A DNA stretch of 15,694 nucleotides from JAVBUZ01 sp031554725 (GCA_031554725.1 JAVBUZ010000254.1:1-15694), one strand, 5' to 3'. Shown: positions 6,831 through 15,424, counted from the stretch's first letter. Made by a program: numbers and translations. Notes: generated from the sequence alone by a model not told the origin.

Positions 6831-8377
6831 ATTTTATAAGAAAACCAGCCAAAATCCGCATATGCTTGGCTTTCATTTCCATTCGCTGAGGCATACATTC
6901 CTATGCTACAGCCAACAAAACCGCTAGCTGTTTCTGTGCTAAGGAACTTTGTATCTACCATTTCTTTCAGAACTTTTTTTACATCCTCTGCTTCGTAAGA
7001 AAATGTTGCCATTTGATCCTTCGCCGCAATTCTAAGCAGTATCTCTTTTGCTTCAACCTGCTCTTTGGCCAAAACTGTTTCTGCACCATCTAAGCACTGT
7101 ATTAGCACAATTTCGCTTGCACCAGCATTTTCGTTTAAGGTAAAGCGTATATGGTAATTATTATTTTGCAAAACTACAAGTCCTGCTTCTATGTTTGATA
7201 TATCTTCCTTTTGGCCACCTAGCTTTAGCTTTGTTTCCACACAATATTCATAACTATTTTGTCTGATACCTATATAGGAAGCACTTTCCTGCCTAGCAAT
7301 TCTTTCTTTATTTGCATAAAGTCTTAGACCTTCATGATTTTCCCCTAAGCTATACATTCCTGAAATAGGATTTCTTACTGTTATCATTTCAAAAGGAAGG
7401 GTTTTCTCTTTAAAATCATAATAGTAGTGCTTTTTCTGATCAGCTTCCGACTCACCACCTAGTCCAGTTTCCACCCACTCTTCTAGCTTACCGATTCCAG
7501 GATTGACCACTGGCCAACCATCCTCCCATATAACCTTGGCTAAAAAGGTTTCTCTTCCCAGGTTTGTATGTCCTTCAAAAGGCCTTGAACCAAGCATAAC
7601 CATAAACCAATTATCATTTTCATCACATACCAAATCTCCATGACCAGTATACTGAATCGGATAGTTTTTTCCTAAATGTCTATGGGTAAAAATTGGATTC
7701 TTTACATGTCCTTCATAGGGCCCGAATATCTCCTTACTTCTCGCAATGGTTATTGCATGGTCAAATCCAGTGCCGCCCTCTGCAATCAGCAAATAATAGT
7801 AATCATCCTTTTTATATATATGAGGCCCTTCTGCCCAAACAGCATTCTTCATGGCTCCATACCATATAATATGACTTTCGCCAGTGAGCTTCATTTCGTT
7901 TAAATCAAGCTCCTGTGCCCAAATTTCGCCATCACCATAGTAGCGCACTTCATCCGAATTTCCTCTAGTGCCTACATAGTAGCATTTTCCATTTTCAAAA
8001 TATAGGCTAGGGTCAATCCCCCCTGCTGCTTCACCTAAAAAATAAGGCTTAGACCAAGGCCCCTTAGGGTCCTTGGCTGTTACTATGAAATTCCCGCCAC
8101 CAGATACATTTGTCGTTATCATGTAAAAGGTTCCTTCATGATATCTAATCGTCGGTGCATAAATCCCCGCCGAGTGCCAACATTCTTGTAGTGGAAGCTG
8201 TTCATCGGTGCAAAGCACATTTCCAATCTGCTCCCACTTAGCCAAATCCTTACTCTTAAAAATTGGCACACCAGGGAAGTAAGCAAATGTCGAACATACT
8301 AGGTAAAAGGTGTCTTCCACTCTACAAATAGATGGATCTGGATAAAATCCTGGCAGTATTGGGTTTTGGGCTTTCAT
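6827..8377 (-). CDS. GH43 glycoside hydrolase, beta-xylosidase / alpha-L-arabinofuranosidase type
   Basis: This 516-residue enzyme has no signal peptide, so it should act in the cytoplasm on imported xylo- or arabinoxylo-oligosaccharides. Residues about 5-300 form the five-bladed propeller of GH43; the three acidic catalytic residues are visible as Asp14 (GFYPDPS, base), Asp122 (GGIDPSLY, pKa modulator) and Glu183 (WAEGPHIY, acid). The C-terminal 200 residues fit the beta-sandwich found in the long beta-xylosidase-like members, which helps shape the active site. AAGGAG at 8385-8390 lies 7 nt before the ATG. The gene follows GH3 by about 30 nt and is the last of the catabolic operon. Xylosidase versus arabinofuranosidase specificity cannot be decided from these motifs. 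Confidence 0.92.
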   Translation of the reverse strand: MKAQNPILPGFYPDPSICRVEDTFYLVCSTFAYFPGVPIFKSKDLAKWEQIGNVLCTDEQLPLQECWHSAGIYAPTIRYHEGTFYMITTNVSGGGNFIVTAKDPKGPWSKPYFLGEAAGGIDPSLYFENGKCYYVGTRGNSDEVRYYGDGEIWAQELDLNEMKLTGESHIIWYGAMKNAVWAEGPHIYKKDDYYYLLIAEGGTGFDHAITIARSKEIFGPYEGHVKNPIFTHRHLGKNYPIQYTGHGDLVCDENDNWFMVMLGSRPFEGHTNLGRETFLAKVIWEDGWPVVNPGIGKLEEWVETGLGGESEADQKKHYYYDFKEKTLPFEMITVRNPISGMYSLGENHEGLRLYANKERIARQESASYIGIRQNSYEYCVETKLKLGGQKEDISNIEAGLVVLQNNNYHIRFTLNENAGASEIVLIQCLDGAETVLAKEQVEAKEILLRIAAKDQMATFSYEAEDVKKVLKEMVDTKFLSTETASGFVGCSIGMYASANGNESQAYADFGWFSYKI

Positions 8378-8407
8378 AGTTAATCTCCTTCATATAAGGT
8401 AATTGGT

Positions 8408-10546
8408 TTAGAAAGTAACCTCTAGCTTAGACACTTCTTTTTTTGTAAGCTCCATGCTTCGTTTATCTGGCTGCATATCACCTACATAAATAGTGTATTT
8501 TCCTGGTTCAACCTTTGACTCACCATTTTCGTCACATAAAGCAAATGCTTCTAGACCTAAATGACATGTAAGAGTTTTTGTCTCTCCCGCTTCTAATGCA
8601 ACTTTGGTAAAATATTTAAGCTGTGCATTAGGTGTTCCAGCTCGGTCTGCCTTTACATAAACCTGTATCGTATCTCTAGCCATCATATCCCCATTATTGG
8701 TTACTTGCAAGCTAATTTCAATTCCCTTATCTGTAAGAGTGTGTGTATCTGCCTTAACCTGATCAATTTCAAAGTCCACATAGCTTAGTCCATAGCCGAA
8801 AGGATATAATGCATCCTTTGTCATATATCTATATGTTCTTCCCGCCATACTATAATCAGTAAACGCTGGAAGCTCTTCTGTTGTTTTATAGAAAGTAATT
8901 GGCAGCTTGCCTTCTGGTGAAAATTCACCAAATAATAGTTCTGCTAATGCTCTTCCGCCTTGTGCTCCTGGATACCAGCCTTGAATAATCGCCGGAATCT
9001 CTTGCTGCGCATAATTAATTGCTAGTGCACTACCTGATAGCACAATCAATATTGCTGGCTTTCCAGATTCCTTAATTACCTTAAGCACCTCCTCTTGTAA
9101 TCCTGGAAGGCTTAGACTTGGTTTATCTCCGCTGGCATACTGATTTCCTTGGTCTCCCTCTTCGCCCTCTAGTCCAGAGTCGAGTCCCATACACGCTATT
9201 ATGACATCACTTTTTTCACAAACACCCTTTATTTCTGCCATTCTATCGCCAGGCTGTCCTAAGTTGCTTACTCTATCTAAATACATGTGGCAGCCTTCTG
9301 AATAATAAACTCTAACCTCATCCCCAAGATAGTCTTGGATACCTTCATTTATGGTAACATATCTAGAAGCAGTTCCCTCATAGTTTCCAACAAGGGCTCT
9401 TCTGTTATCCGCATTTGGTCCAATGATACCAATAGACTTTATTTTCTTTTTATCCAAAGGTAGAATTTTATCTTCATTTTTAAGTAGTACCAAAGTTCTT
9501 TTGGCAGTATCCAGATTCAATTCTTTCATCTCCGCTGAATCAACTATATCATAGGATAATGCATTAAAAGGAACTGCTGCTTGCTCATCAAATAACCCAA
9601 GCTTCATTCTTGTTGTAAATAATCTCTCTACAGCAGTCGTGATTTGTTCTTCCGTTATCATTCCCTGCTTTACCGCTTCCTCTAGGTACATAAATATGTT
9701 ACCACAGTTCAAATCACACCCCATGCTAACCGCTAGAGCTACAGATTCTACAGGGCCATTTGTTACCCCATGATATTCGTGGAAATCCTTAATTGCCCAG
9801 CAATCGGATACAACGTGTCCATCAAATTTCCATTTATCTCTTAGGGTTTTCTTTAATAGGAATTCGCTACCGCAACAAGCCTCTCCATTGGTTCTATTGT
9901 ATGCCCCCATAACAGTCTCAACTTGCCCCTCTTTTACGCAAGCTTCAAAAGCCGGTAAATAGGTTTCCCATAAATCCTGCATAGAGACTTCCGCATTAAA
10001 GCTATGTCTTATATCCTCTGGTCCTGAATGTACCGCAAAATGTTTCGCACAAGCGGCAGTTTTCAAATAACTCTCATCATGTCCTTGAAGGCCATTTATG
10101 TAACCAACACCCAATCTTGAGGTTAGATATGGATCCTCACCATAGGTCTCATGTCCTCTTCCCCATCTTGGATCTCTAAATATATTTACATTTGGTGCCC
10201 AAAAGGTAAGTCCCTTATATATATCAGCATCTCCAAATTTTTGTTGCATATTAAACTTTGCTCTTCCCTCTGTAGCTACTGCATCTGCTACCTTTTCAAG
10301 AAGCTCTTCATCAAAAGAAGCGGCTAATCCTATTGCCTGTGGAAATATAGTTGCCACACCAGCTCTTGCCACACCGTGTAAACCCTCATTCCACCAATTA
10401 TAGGCCTTTATACCCAGTCTAGGAATTGCAGGCGCGTGATGAAGCATCTGTGAACATTTTTCTTCTAATGTCATCTTGCTAACGAGCTCATGTGCCCTTG
10501 CTTTATACGCATCCTTTTTTACCTGATTATTTGAAATTTGACTCAT
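8408..10546 (-). CDS. GH3 glycoside hydrolase, beta-xylosidase-like
   Basis: This 712-residue enzyme removes terminal beta-linked sugars from short oligosaccharides; clade features and neighbours point to beta-xylosidase. It lacks a signal peptide and should be cytoplasmic. Residues 25-320 form the N-terminal barrel, with WWNEGLHGVARAG (51-63), NIFRDPRWGRGHETYGEDP (121-139), the conserved KHF at 168-170 and the nucleophile Asp248 in HVVSDCW. Residues about 370-560 form the alpha/beta sandwich, which carries the GLEGEEGDQ acid/base segment near 458-466. A fibronectin III-like domain ends the protein. The start at 10546 follows GGAGG (10557-10561) by 10 nt; the longer open frame has no site. 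It sits about 97 nt after the GntR gene and just before GH43. An alpha-arabinosidase or glucosidase side activity is possible. Confidence 0.92.
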   Translation of the reverse strand: MSQISNNQVKKDAYKARAHELVSKMTLEEKCSQMLHHAPAIPRLGIKAYNWWNEGLHGVARAGVATIFPQAIGLAASFDEELLEKVADAVATEGRAKFNMQQKFGDADIYKGLTFWAPNVNIFRDPRWGRGHETYGEDPYLTSRLGVGYINGLQGHDESYLKTAACAKHFAVHSGPEDIRHSFNAEVSMQDLWETYLPAFEACVKEGQVETVMGAYNRTNGEACCGSEFLLKKTLRDKWKFDGHVVSDCWAIKDFHEYHGVTNGPVESVALAVSMGCDLNCGNIFMYLEEAVKQGMITEEQITTAVERLFTTRMKLGLFDEQAAVPFNALSYDIVDSAEMKELNLDTAKRTLVLLKNEDKILPLDKKKIKSIGIIGPNADNRRALVGNYEGTASRYVTINEGIQDYLGDEVRVYYSEGCHMYLDRVSNLGQPGDRMAEIKGVCEKSDVIIACMGLDSGLEGEEGDQGNQYASGDKPSLSLPGLQEEVLKVIKESGKPAILIVLSGSALAINYAQQEIPAIIQGWYPGAQGGRALAELLFGEFSPEGKLPITFYKTTEELPAFTDYSMAGRTYRYMTKDALYPFGYGLSYVDFEIDQVKADTHTLTDKGIEISLQVTNNGDMMARDTIQVYVKADRAGTPNAQLKYFTKVALEAGETKTLTCHLGLEAFALCDENGESKVEPGKYTIYVGDMQPDKRSMELTKKEVSKLEVTF

Positions 10547-10592
10547 TTGTCTATTTCCTCCATTGTCCATTATAATAACAATATTGTAATAA

Positions 10593-10618
10593 AAAAGCGA
10601 AAAAGCCACTTCACTTTT
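10593..10618 (-). terminator. AT-rich hairpin with U-run between gntR-type gene and GH3 gene
   Basis: A 9-bp stem with one wobble (10593-10601 with 10610-10618) is followed on the minus strand by a T-rich run (TTTT, TTATT). It resembles a weak intrinsic terminator placed after the regulator gene. It could lower readthrough from uxuA-uxuB-gntR into the xylosidase genes. The stem has few G-C pairs, so efficiency is doubtful. A TATAAT at 10574-10569 follows it, but no credible -35 was found. Confidence 0.35.
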
Positions 10619-10643
10619 ATTGCTAAATTCGCATCAAATATTG

Positions 10644-11318
10644 CTATTTAATAAATTCCGGGTATTTTTCTTTAATTATTTGCTCGTCAAGTTTGAATCT
10701 CTTCAAATGGGCTTCCATTTGCTTTTGTGCTATTTCTTTATTTCTGCTCTTTACTGCTTCCAAAAGTTTTCTATGGTCTTCTACTATTTTGATATCCTTG
10801 GTTGAAAGAAGACTTATATCCCGTACTCGGTCAAAGTGTATGTTAATACCACTCATTAATTGGTAGCACTGTAGTTTTCCTGTTAGGGTAAAAAATTTCT
10901 TATGGAAGTTATTATCTAGTTCCATTATTTTTACATGGTCAAAATGCTCTAAATAAAATTCCTGTAATAGAACATTGTCACTTAATTCTTTTATGTCTTC
11001 CTGGGTTGCCATATCGCACGCTAGCTCAATCACTGCTTTTTCTAAAACCGCACGAATAAAGCACGCCTCCTCTACCTTGGCATAATCAATAAAGGATACC
11101 TGACACCCCCTTTGTGGTAATACCTCGACAATCCCAGACTTTGATAACTCAATCAGGGCCTCCCGCACCGGAGTGCGTGAAAGCCCTAATAAATCTGCTA
11201 TTTCCTTTTCACTTATCATGGAGCCAGGTATCAGCTCCCGATAAATGATATTTTCTTTTAATATGCGAAACGCGTAATCTCTGCCCGTTTCGCCTTGCCT
11301 CTTTTCATCTATTCGCAT
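10644..11318 (-). CDS. GntR-family (FadR subfamily) regulator, probable glucuronate-responsive UxuR-like repressor
   Basis: This 224-residue protein has a winged helix-turn-helix at about residues 12-75, including ISEKEIADLLGLSRTPVREAL and the wing VEVLPQRGCQVS. It is followed by an all-helical FCD ligand domain (about 85-210). The usual FCD metal-site residues are visible as Asp135 and His139 in DNNFH, His182 in DHRKL and His204 in AHLKRF. Its first 10 bases overlap the end of uxuB, with GGAG 8 nt before the ATG, so it is co-translated with the uronate genes. This location, plus a GTATAC palindrome in the uxuA promoter like those bound by UxuR/ExuR, suggests autoregulated repression relieved by a uronate metabolite. 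The effector is inferred. Confidence 0.9.
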   Translation of the reverse strand: MRIDEKRQGETGRDYAFRILKENIIYRELIPGSMISEKEIADLLGLSRTPVREALIELSKSGIVEVLPQRGCQVSFIDYAKVEEACFIRAVLEKAVIELACDMATQEDIKELSDNVLLQEFYLEHFDHVKIMELDNNFHKKFFTLTGKLQCYQLMSGINIHFDRVRDISLLSTKDIKIVEDHRKLLEAVKSRNKEIAQKQMEAHLKRFKLDEQIIKEKYPEFIK

Positions 11319-12928
11319 GTAATATACTCCAATAATGTTTTTCTAACTGCGCCTGGTCCTTCCAGCATTTTCGCAAACATTTCTTCTATTTTACATGCAA
11401 TCTTTACTTTGTACAAGTCTAAGGCAAATATGGATGCATTGGACAAAATTGGTTGTAGCTTATCTCCTACTGACTTAGGATTTCCAAAAGCTATTCCTTT
11501 CATAATCTCCTGCAAATATTCCATCTGAGGATCCGAGCTAAGGGCCATCACCTCGCCTGCATCATCTACACCCATTAAATATCTTAACCAACCTGCAATT
11601 GCAAGAGGAATATAGGTAAGGGCTGTCTCATCCAGTTCCTTTGAGCTTACATAAGAACGAATGGTTTCGCCAAAACGAATGGCTATTTTCTGACTAGTAT
11701 CTGTAGCAATTCTTTGTGGCGTATCTGGAATAAAAGGATTTGGTAAACGTTGTTCAATTACTTCTTTGATAAAAGTCATTGGATCGATGATTCCCGGGTT
11801 GGTTACAACAGGCATACCCTCCTCATAACCAATTTTCTCTACTAGCTTCTTTAGCTCCTTATCCTGCATTTCTTCTGCTATACTCTGATAGCCTAATAGA
11901 CAGCCATAAACAGCAAGTGCTGTATGAAGTGGATTAAGACAAGTCGTTACCTTCATTTTTTCAGTCGCATTAACGGTATCTTGGTTGGTTAAATATACGC
12001 CAGCTTTTTCAAGTGCTGGTCTACCATTTGGAAACTTATCCTCTACCACTAGATACTGTGGGATTTCTGCATTTACAAAAGGTGCGATATAGGTATTTTT
12101 GCTAGTTGCAATAAGCCCCATCCCCTCTATTCCAAGGTCAGCTAATTGTTTTTCAATTACTTCTGCTGGTCTCGGAGTTATTTTATCTATCATGCTCCAA
12201 GGGAAGGTTATCTTTTTTTCATCCTTTAGATAATCTAAAAAGGCTTCATCAACATAGCCCTTTTCAGCCCATTTTTCTGCAATGGTGAAAACAGCAGTCT
12301 GCAATTTTTGTCCGTTATGGCTGCAATTATCCATACTTACAAGGGCAAGTGGACTTTTTCCATTTTCATAGCGATGATATATTAGCGCCGTCAGCACACT
12401 CATTACATGTTTTGGCAAGGATGGGCCTACTTCTATATCACTTTTAACAAGTGGCAGCAATTCCCCATTCATATCCGTCAGTGCATAACCTTTTTCCGTA
12501 ATGGTAAAGCTCACCATCTGCAGGCTAGCATCTGCAAACATCCCTTGTAAACGAGGAAAATCCTCCTGATTTCGAGCATCCGCTTTTAATCCCTCCGCGA
12601 TACTACCTATCACAGATTTTACGGTTTCTCCATTTGCTTTTAACCCAACTAATAAGGTTAAATTGTCATATGGTTTATATATTTTATCAATAATATCATA
12701 ATCAAAAGCATCTACTGCAACAATTCCCGATTTTTCTAAGCCTGCGTCTAAAAGCGTCTGCTGCAAAACCGCTATAAATCCACGGAAAATATTTCCCGCC
12801 CCAAAGTGAATCCACACAGGATTTTCTTTGGTATAAGCTGCCATTTCTTTTACATCAAAGGTTGGTAAGGTAATTCCTGCCTGTTCCCAACTTTCTCTCT
12901 CTTTTATTCCTTCTATTGTTAATTTCAT
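11309..12928 (-). CDS. uxuB: D-mannonate oxidoreductase (fructuronate reductase)
   Basis: This 539-residue cytoplasmic enzyme reduces D-fructuronate to D-mannonate with NADH, the step before UxuA. It belongs to the long-chain mannitol dehydrogenase family. The N-terminal nucleotide-binding domain shows VWIHFGAGNIFRGF (about residues 38-51). Family segments SMDNCSHNG (199-207) and FPWSMIDKITPRP (242-254) follow. The C-terminal catalytic domain carries the Lys/Asn/His cluster around KVTTCLNPLHTAL (Lys326, Asn332, His335). The start is the ATG at 12928, with AAGGAG at 12940-12945 at an 11-nt spacing. It follows uxuA by 26 nt and overlaps the regulator gene. Other polyol dehydrogenases share this fold; pairing with UxuA makes fructuronate reductase the clear choice. 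Confidence 0.92.
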   Translation of the reverse strand: MKLTIEGIKERESWEQAGITLPTFDVKEMAAYTKENPVWIHFGAGNIFRGFIAVLQQTLLDAGLEKSGIVAVDAFDYDIIDKIYKPYDNLTLLVGLKANGETVKSVIGSIAEGLKADARNQEDFPRLQGMFADASLQMVSFTITEKGYALTDMNGELLPLVKSDIEVGPSLPKHVMSVLTALIYHRYENGKSPLALVSMDNCSHNGQKLQTAVFTIAEKWAEKGYVDEAFLDYLKDEKKITFPWSMIDKITPRPAEVIEKQLADLGIEGMGLIATSKNTYIAPFVNAEIPQYLVVEDKFPNGRPALEKAGVYLTNQDTVNATEKMKVTTCLNPLHTALAVYGCLLGYQSIAEEMQDKELKKLVEKIGYEEGMPVVTNPGIIDPMTFIKEVIEQRLPNPFIPDTPQRIATDTSQKIAIRFGETIRSYVSSKELDETALTYIPLAIAGWLRYLMGVDDAGEVMALSSDPQMEYLQEIMKGIAFGNPKSVGDKLQPILSNASIFALDLYKVKIACKIEEMFAKMLEGPGAVRKTLLEYITCE

Positions 12929-12954
12929 CTTTGTCTATGCTCCTTTTCAAATTC

Positions 12955-14022
12955 CTAGGCCTTTTGCTTTTTAATTGCTTCCCAAATTCCATTTAAGTAG
13001 CAAGCACCTAAGGCTCTGTCATATAAACCATAACCCGGCATAGAAATTTCTCCCCAAATTGCTCTTCCATGGTCTGGTCTAATAACGCCCTCAAAGCCTA
13101 TTTCATCAAACGCCTTTAAAATTGCATACATATCTAAGTTTCCATCACTTGATAAATGCGCTGCTTCTTGGAAATCTCCCTCTCCATTGTACTGAAGATT
13201 TCTTACGTGAGCAAAAGGAATTCTACCTTTTAAACCACGAATAATATCTACAATATCATTTTTAGGATTGGAGCCTAAGGAACCTGTGCAAAGTGTAACT
13301 CCATTGTATGGCGAGTCTACTGCCTGCATAAGCTTCATTATTTGTTCTTTATTGGTTACAATTCTTGCCAAGTTAAACACTGGCCATGCTGGATCGTCTG
13401 GATGAATTGCCATATAAATCTTATATTTTTCACAAACTGGCATTATCTTCTTTAAGAAATAAACCAAGTTCTCAAAAAGTCGCTCTTCGTCTACATCCTT
13501 ATACATTTCAAATAACTCTTTTAACTTACTCATACGTTCTGGCTCCCAGCCTGGAAGCACAAACCCATTAGATTTGGCGCTAATAGAACCAAAAATATTC
13601 TCTGGATCAATTTTATCAATCTCTTTTTGATCATAAGCAAGCACTGTTGAACCATCTGGTCTAACCTTTGCTAAATCACTTCTTGTCCAGTCAAAGATAG
13701 GCATAAAATTATAGCACACTAAGTGAATATCTTCTTCACCTAATCTTTCCAGTGTAGTTATGTAATTTTCAATATATTTGTCTCTATCTTCCCCTGCTAC
13801 TTTTATTGAGTCATGAATATTAACACTTTCAATTCCTAAAAGCTTTAAACCTGCCGCTTCCACTGTTTTCTTTAAACCACGTATTGCATCCTGCTCCCAT
13901 GCATCTCCTGGTTTTGTATCATAAAGTGTGGAAATAACTCCAGTGACACCTGGAATCTGCTTAATTTGTTCTAATGTAACTGAGTCAAATCCTTCTCCAA
14001 ACCAACGTAATGCCATATCCAT
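12955..14022 (-). CDS. uxuA: Mannonate dehydratase
   Basis: UxuA dehydrates D-mannonate to 2-keto-3-deoxy-D-gluconate in the cytoplasm. The 355-residue protein is a TIM-barrel of normal family length. The metal-binding set is visible: His207 (AIHPDDP), Cys245 (LCTGS), His272 (AHVRN) and Asp317 (RPDHGR), with spacings 38/27/45 close to those of characterised UxuA enzymes. The N-terminal RWFGEGFDSVTLEQI is a family signature. I set the start at 14022 (MDMALRWFGEG) because GAGG (14032-14035) lies 9 nt upstream. A longer in-frame ATG at 14052 has no good site and overlaps the predicted -10 box, so it would not be within the transcript. It is the first gene of the catabolic operon. Confidence 0.92.
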   Translation of the reverse strand: MDMALRWFGEGFDSVTLEQIKQIPGVTGVISTLYDTKPGDAWEQDAIRGLKKTVEAAGLKLLGIESVNIHDSIKVAGEDRDKYIENYITTLERLGEEDIHLVCYNFMPIFDWTRSDLAKVRPDGSTVLAYDQKEIDKIDPENIFGSISAKSNGFVLPGWEPERMSKLKELFEMYKDVDEERLFENLVYFLKKIMPVCEKYKIYMAIHPDDPAWPVFNLARIVTNKEQIMKLMQAVDSPYNGVTLCTGSLGSNPKNDIVDIIRGLKGRIPFAHVRNLQYNGEGDFQEAAHLSSDGNLDMYAILKAFDEIGFEGVIRPDHGRAIWGEISMPGYGLYDRALGACYLNGIWEAIKKQKA

Positions 14023-14050
14023 AATCATATACCTCGCTTTCTTTAACTTC

Positions 14051-14079
14051 ATCTTACAACTAGTATACTAGCATGTCAA
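14051..14079 (-). promoter_or_regulatory. Promoter of the uxuA operon with embedded palindromic operator
   Basis: A perfect -35 TTGACA (14079-14074) is followed after exactly 17 nt by TAAGAT (14056-14051), predicting a transcript start near 14044. The spacer contains the perfect 12-bp palindrome CTAGTATACTAG (14060-14071). Its GTATAC centre matches the centre of E. coli UxuR/ExuR operators (TGGTATACCA), which are bound by GntR/FadR-type regulators. A repressor here would block RNA polymerase directly. An alternative -10 reading, TATACT inside the palindrome, lacks a matching -35. Confidence 0.65.
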
Positions 14080-14186
14080 TAGTACGTTTTTTATATTTTT
14101 AGTAATTTTTAAGTACAAAAAAATAGCCTTCTTCACTTCATTCTATTACATTTTGTTTGGGATTTATATTTTGATTGCTTTTGATA

Positions 14187-14201
14187 TACGTCTAGAACGT
14201 A
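14187..14201. promoter_or_regulatory. Second palindromic motif upstream of uxuA
   Basis: TACGT and ACGTA arms flank a 5-bp centre. AACGTACT here (14197-14204) is the inverted copy of AGTACGTT at 14081-14088, next to the uxuA -35. The paired copies about 116 bp apart could bind a regulator cooperatively, but the motif is short and may be chance. Confidence 0.25.
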
Positions 14202-14231
14202 CTTTAGATTTTATATGTGATATTTATATAT

Positions 14232-14257
14232 AAGGTGGCACCATTATGTGCCACCTT
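14232..14257 (-). terminator. Hairpin downstream of the TPR lipoprotein gene
   Basis: A perfect 10-bp G-C-containing stem (14232-14241 with 14248-14257) closes a 6-nt loop, 27 nt after the TPR gene's stop. It is the obvious transcript end between that gene and the uxuA promoter. The following minus-strand bases are TATATA-rich, not a clean U-run, so termination may be incomplete. Confidence 0.6.
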
Positions 14258-14284
14258 GAAGAAAATTATTTTACATTTTTTACA

Positions 14285-15340
14285 CTATCTTGTTGACAAG
14301 AAATCGAACTCCCTCTTCCCAACCTCATCATCCGGATAGGTACTTAAATAGCTGTTTAGCAGTGCTGTTGCTTTGGTATACTCACCCAAAAATTCATATG
14401 CTACTACCTCATTAAAAAGTAATGTCTGCATCATTTCATTGTTCTCTACATTCATGGCACATTGAAATGCCGTAAGGGCAGCCTCATAATTTTGCTGATT
14501 CATATAGCACAAGCCTAGTTGGTTATATATAGCAGCATTTGACTGATTCTTATTTATATATGTGGTATACACATTATTAATTGCATAGTTATAATCGCCG
14601 GTTGCTTCATAGGACTTTCCTAGGTATAGGTAAACCTCTGGAGTATTTAAGCTCTTCGCTTCTTCTAAATTCAGATAAGCCTGCTGATATTCGCCTAAGT
14701 AAAAATAAATCCTTCCAATATCATATTTACTCATTTTGGAACTACGATTTTCTAAGGCATCTGTCAAATATTGCTGTCCAAGCTCCTTATATCCCTGTGC
14801 TTCCAAAAGCTCATATATGTGGATTAATTTATCATAATCATTGGGGGCCAAGGAAATCACTTTACTAAAGTCCTCCTGTGCCAGCTCATATCTGTACGTT
14901 TGCAGTCTAGTATTTCCTCGCAGATAATATGCCTCTACTTCCTCTGGCTTAAGAGCAAGAATAGCTGTATAAATTTCTTCTGCTTTTGTGTATTTTCCTA
15001 ACTTACAATAGGCAGCTGCCAAGTAATAATTTACATCATAGTCCATATCAGAAATTCTTCCCTTACTATAAGAAAGGCATTCTTCCAAATAGGAGATTGC
15101 TGCTTCATAATCAAGCACTCCCATACTTGCAATTCCGTTTCCTCTGGAAATCAATCTACTATCTTCCTTACTTACCGTTGCTGCTTCAAAGCAAATCAAG
15201 GCATCATTATACCTTAGCTCCTCTATGGCCTTCATTCCCTCTGCAACATTTGGATTGCTCTTTGATTTCCCGCAGCCAGTTAGCATGCAGCAAAGCATAA
15301 GACATATCATCATTTTTAATAATAATTTTCTGTTTTTCAT
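14285..15340 (-). CDS. TPR-repeat lipoprotein of unknown function
   Basis: This 351-residue protein starts with a lipoprotein signal: basic MKNRK, a Met/Leu/Cys-rich hydrophobic stretch and the lipobox LTGC with lipidated Cys23. The rest is a run of tetratricopeptide-like helical repeats from about residue 35 to the end, with typical phrases such as AAAYCKLGKYTKAEEIY, YYLRGNTRLQTYRYELA, YNQLGLCYMNQQNYEAAL and NEVVAYEFLGEYTKA. Such surface-anchored repeats usually hold protein partners; no catalytic motif is seen. The start at 15340 is set by AGGAG (15346-15350), 5 nt upstream, and by the signal peptide. It has its own promoter and a downstream hairpin, so it is probably not part of the xylan/uronate operons. 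No specific partner can be named. Confidence 0.88.
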   Translation of the reverse strand: MKNRKLLLKMMICLMLCCMLTGCGKSKSNPNVAEGMKAIEELRYNDALICFEAATVSKEDSRLISRGNGIASMGVLDYEAAISYLEECLSYSKGRISDMDYDVNYYLAAAYCKLGKYTKAEEIYTAILALKPEEVEAYYLRGNTRLQTYRYELAQEDFSKVISLAPNDYDKLIHIYELLEAQGYKELGQQYLTDALENRSSKMSKYDIGRIYFYLGEYQQAYLNLEEAKSLNTPEVYLYLGKSYEATGDYNYAINNVYTTYINKNQSNAAIYNQLGLCYMNQQNYEAALTAFQCAMNVENNEMMQTLLFNEVVAYEFLGEYTKATALLNSYLSTYPDDEVGKREFDFLSTR

Positions 15341-15383
15341 CCGCACTCCTAACTGCACATTAGCATAGGTATTTTCTTTATAG

Positions 15384-15412
15384 ATTATAACAAGAAATGG
15401 GGGATTGGGCAA
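15384..15412 (-). promoter_or_regulatory. Promoter of the TPR lipoprotein gene
   Basis: TTGCCC (15412-15407), a 17-nt spacer and a perfect TATAAT (15389-15384), preceded by the extended -10 TGT, make a good sigma-A-type promoter. The transcript would start near 15378, giving a leader of about 38 nt. Confidence 0.7.
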
Positions 15413-15424
15413 TGCATTTTGAGC

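Noticed and set aside
7645..7654. CAGTATACTG palindrome inside the GH43 gene as an intragenic operator
   Set aside because: It encodes conserved protein sequence (IQYTGHGD), lies far from any promoter, and about four GTATAC hexamers are expected by chance in a window this size.
10569..10574. TATAAT upstream of GH3 as a strong separate promoter
   Set aside because: At 16-18 nt upstream there is only CTTTTT-like sequence and no extended -10, so it was kept only as a weak possibility.
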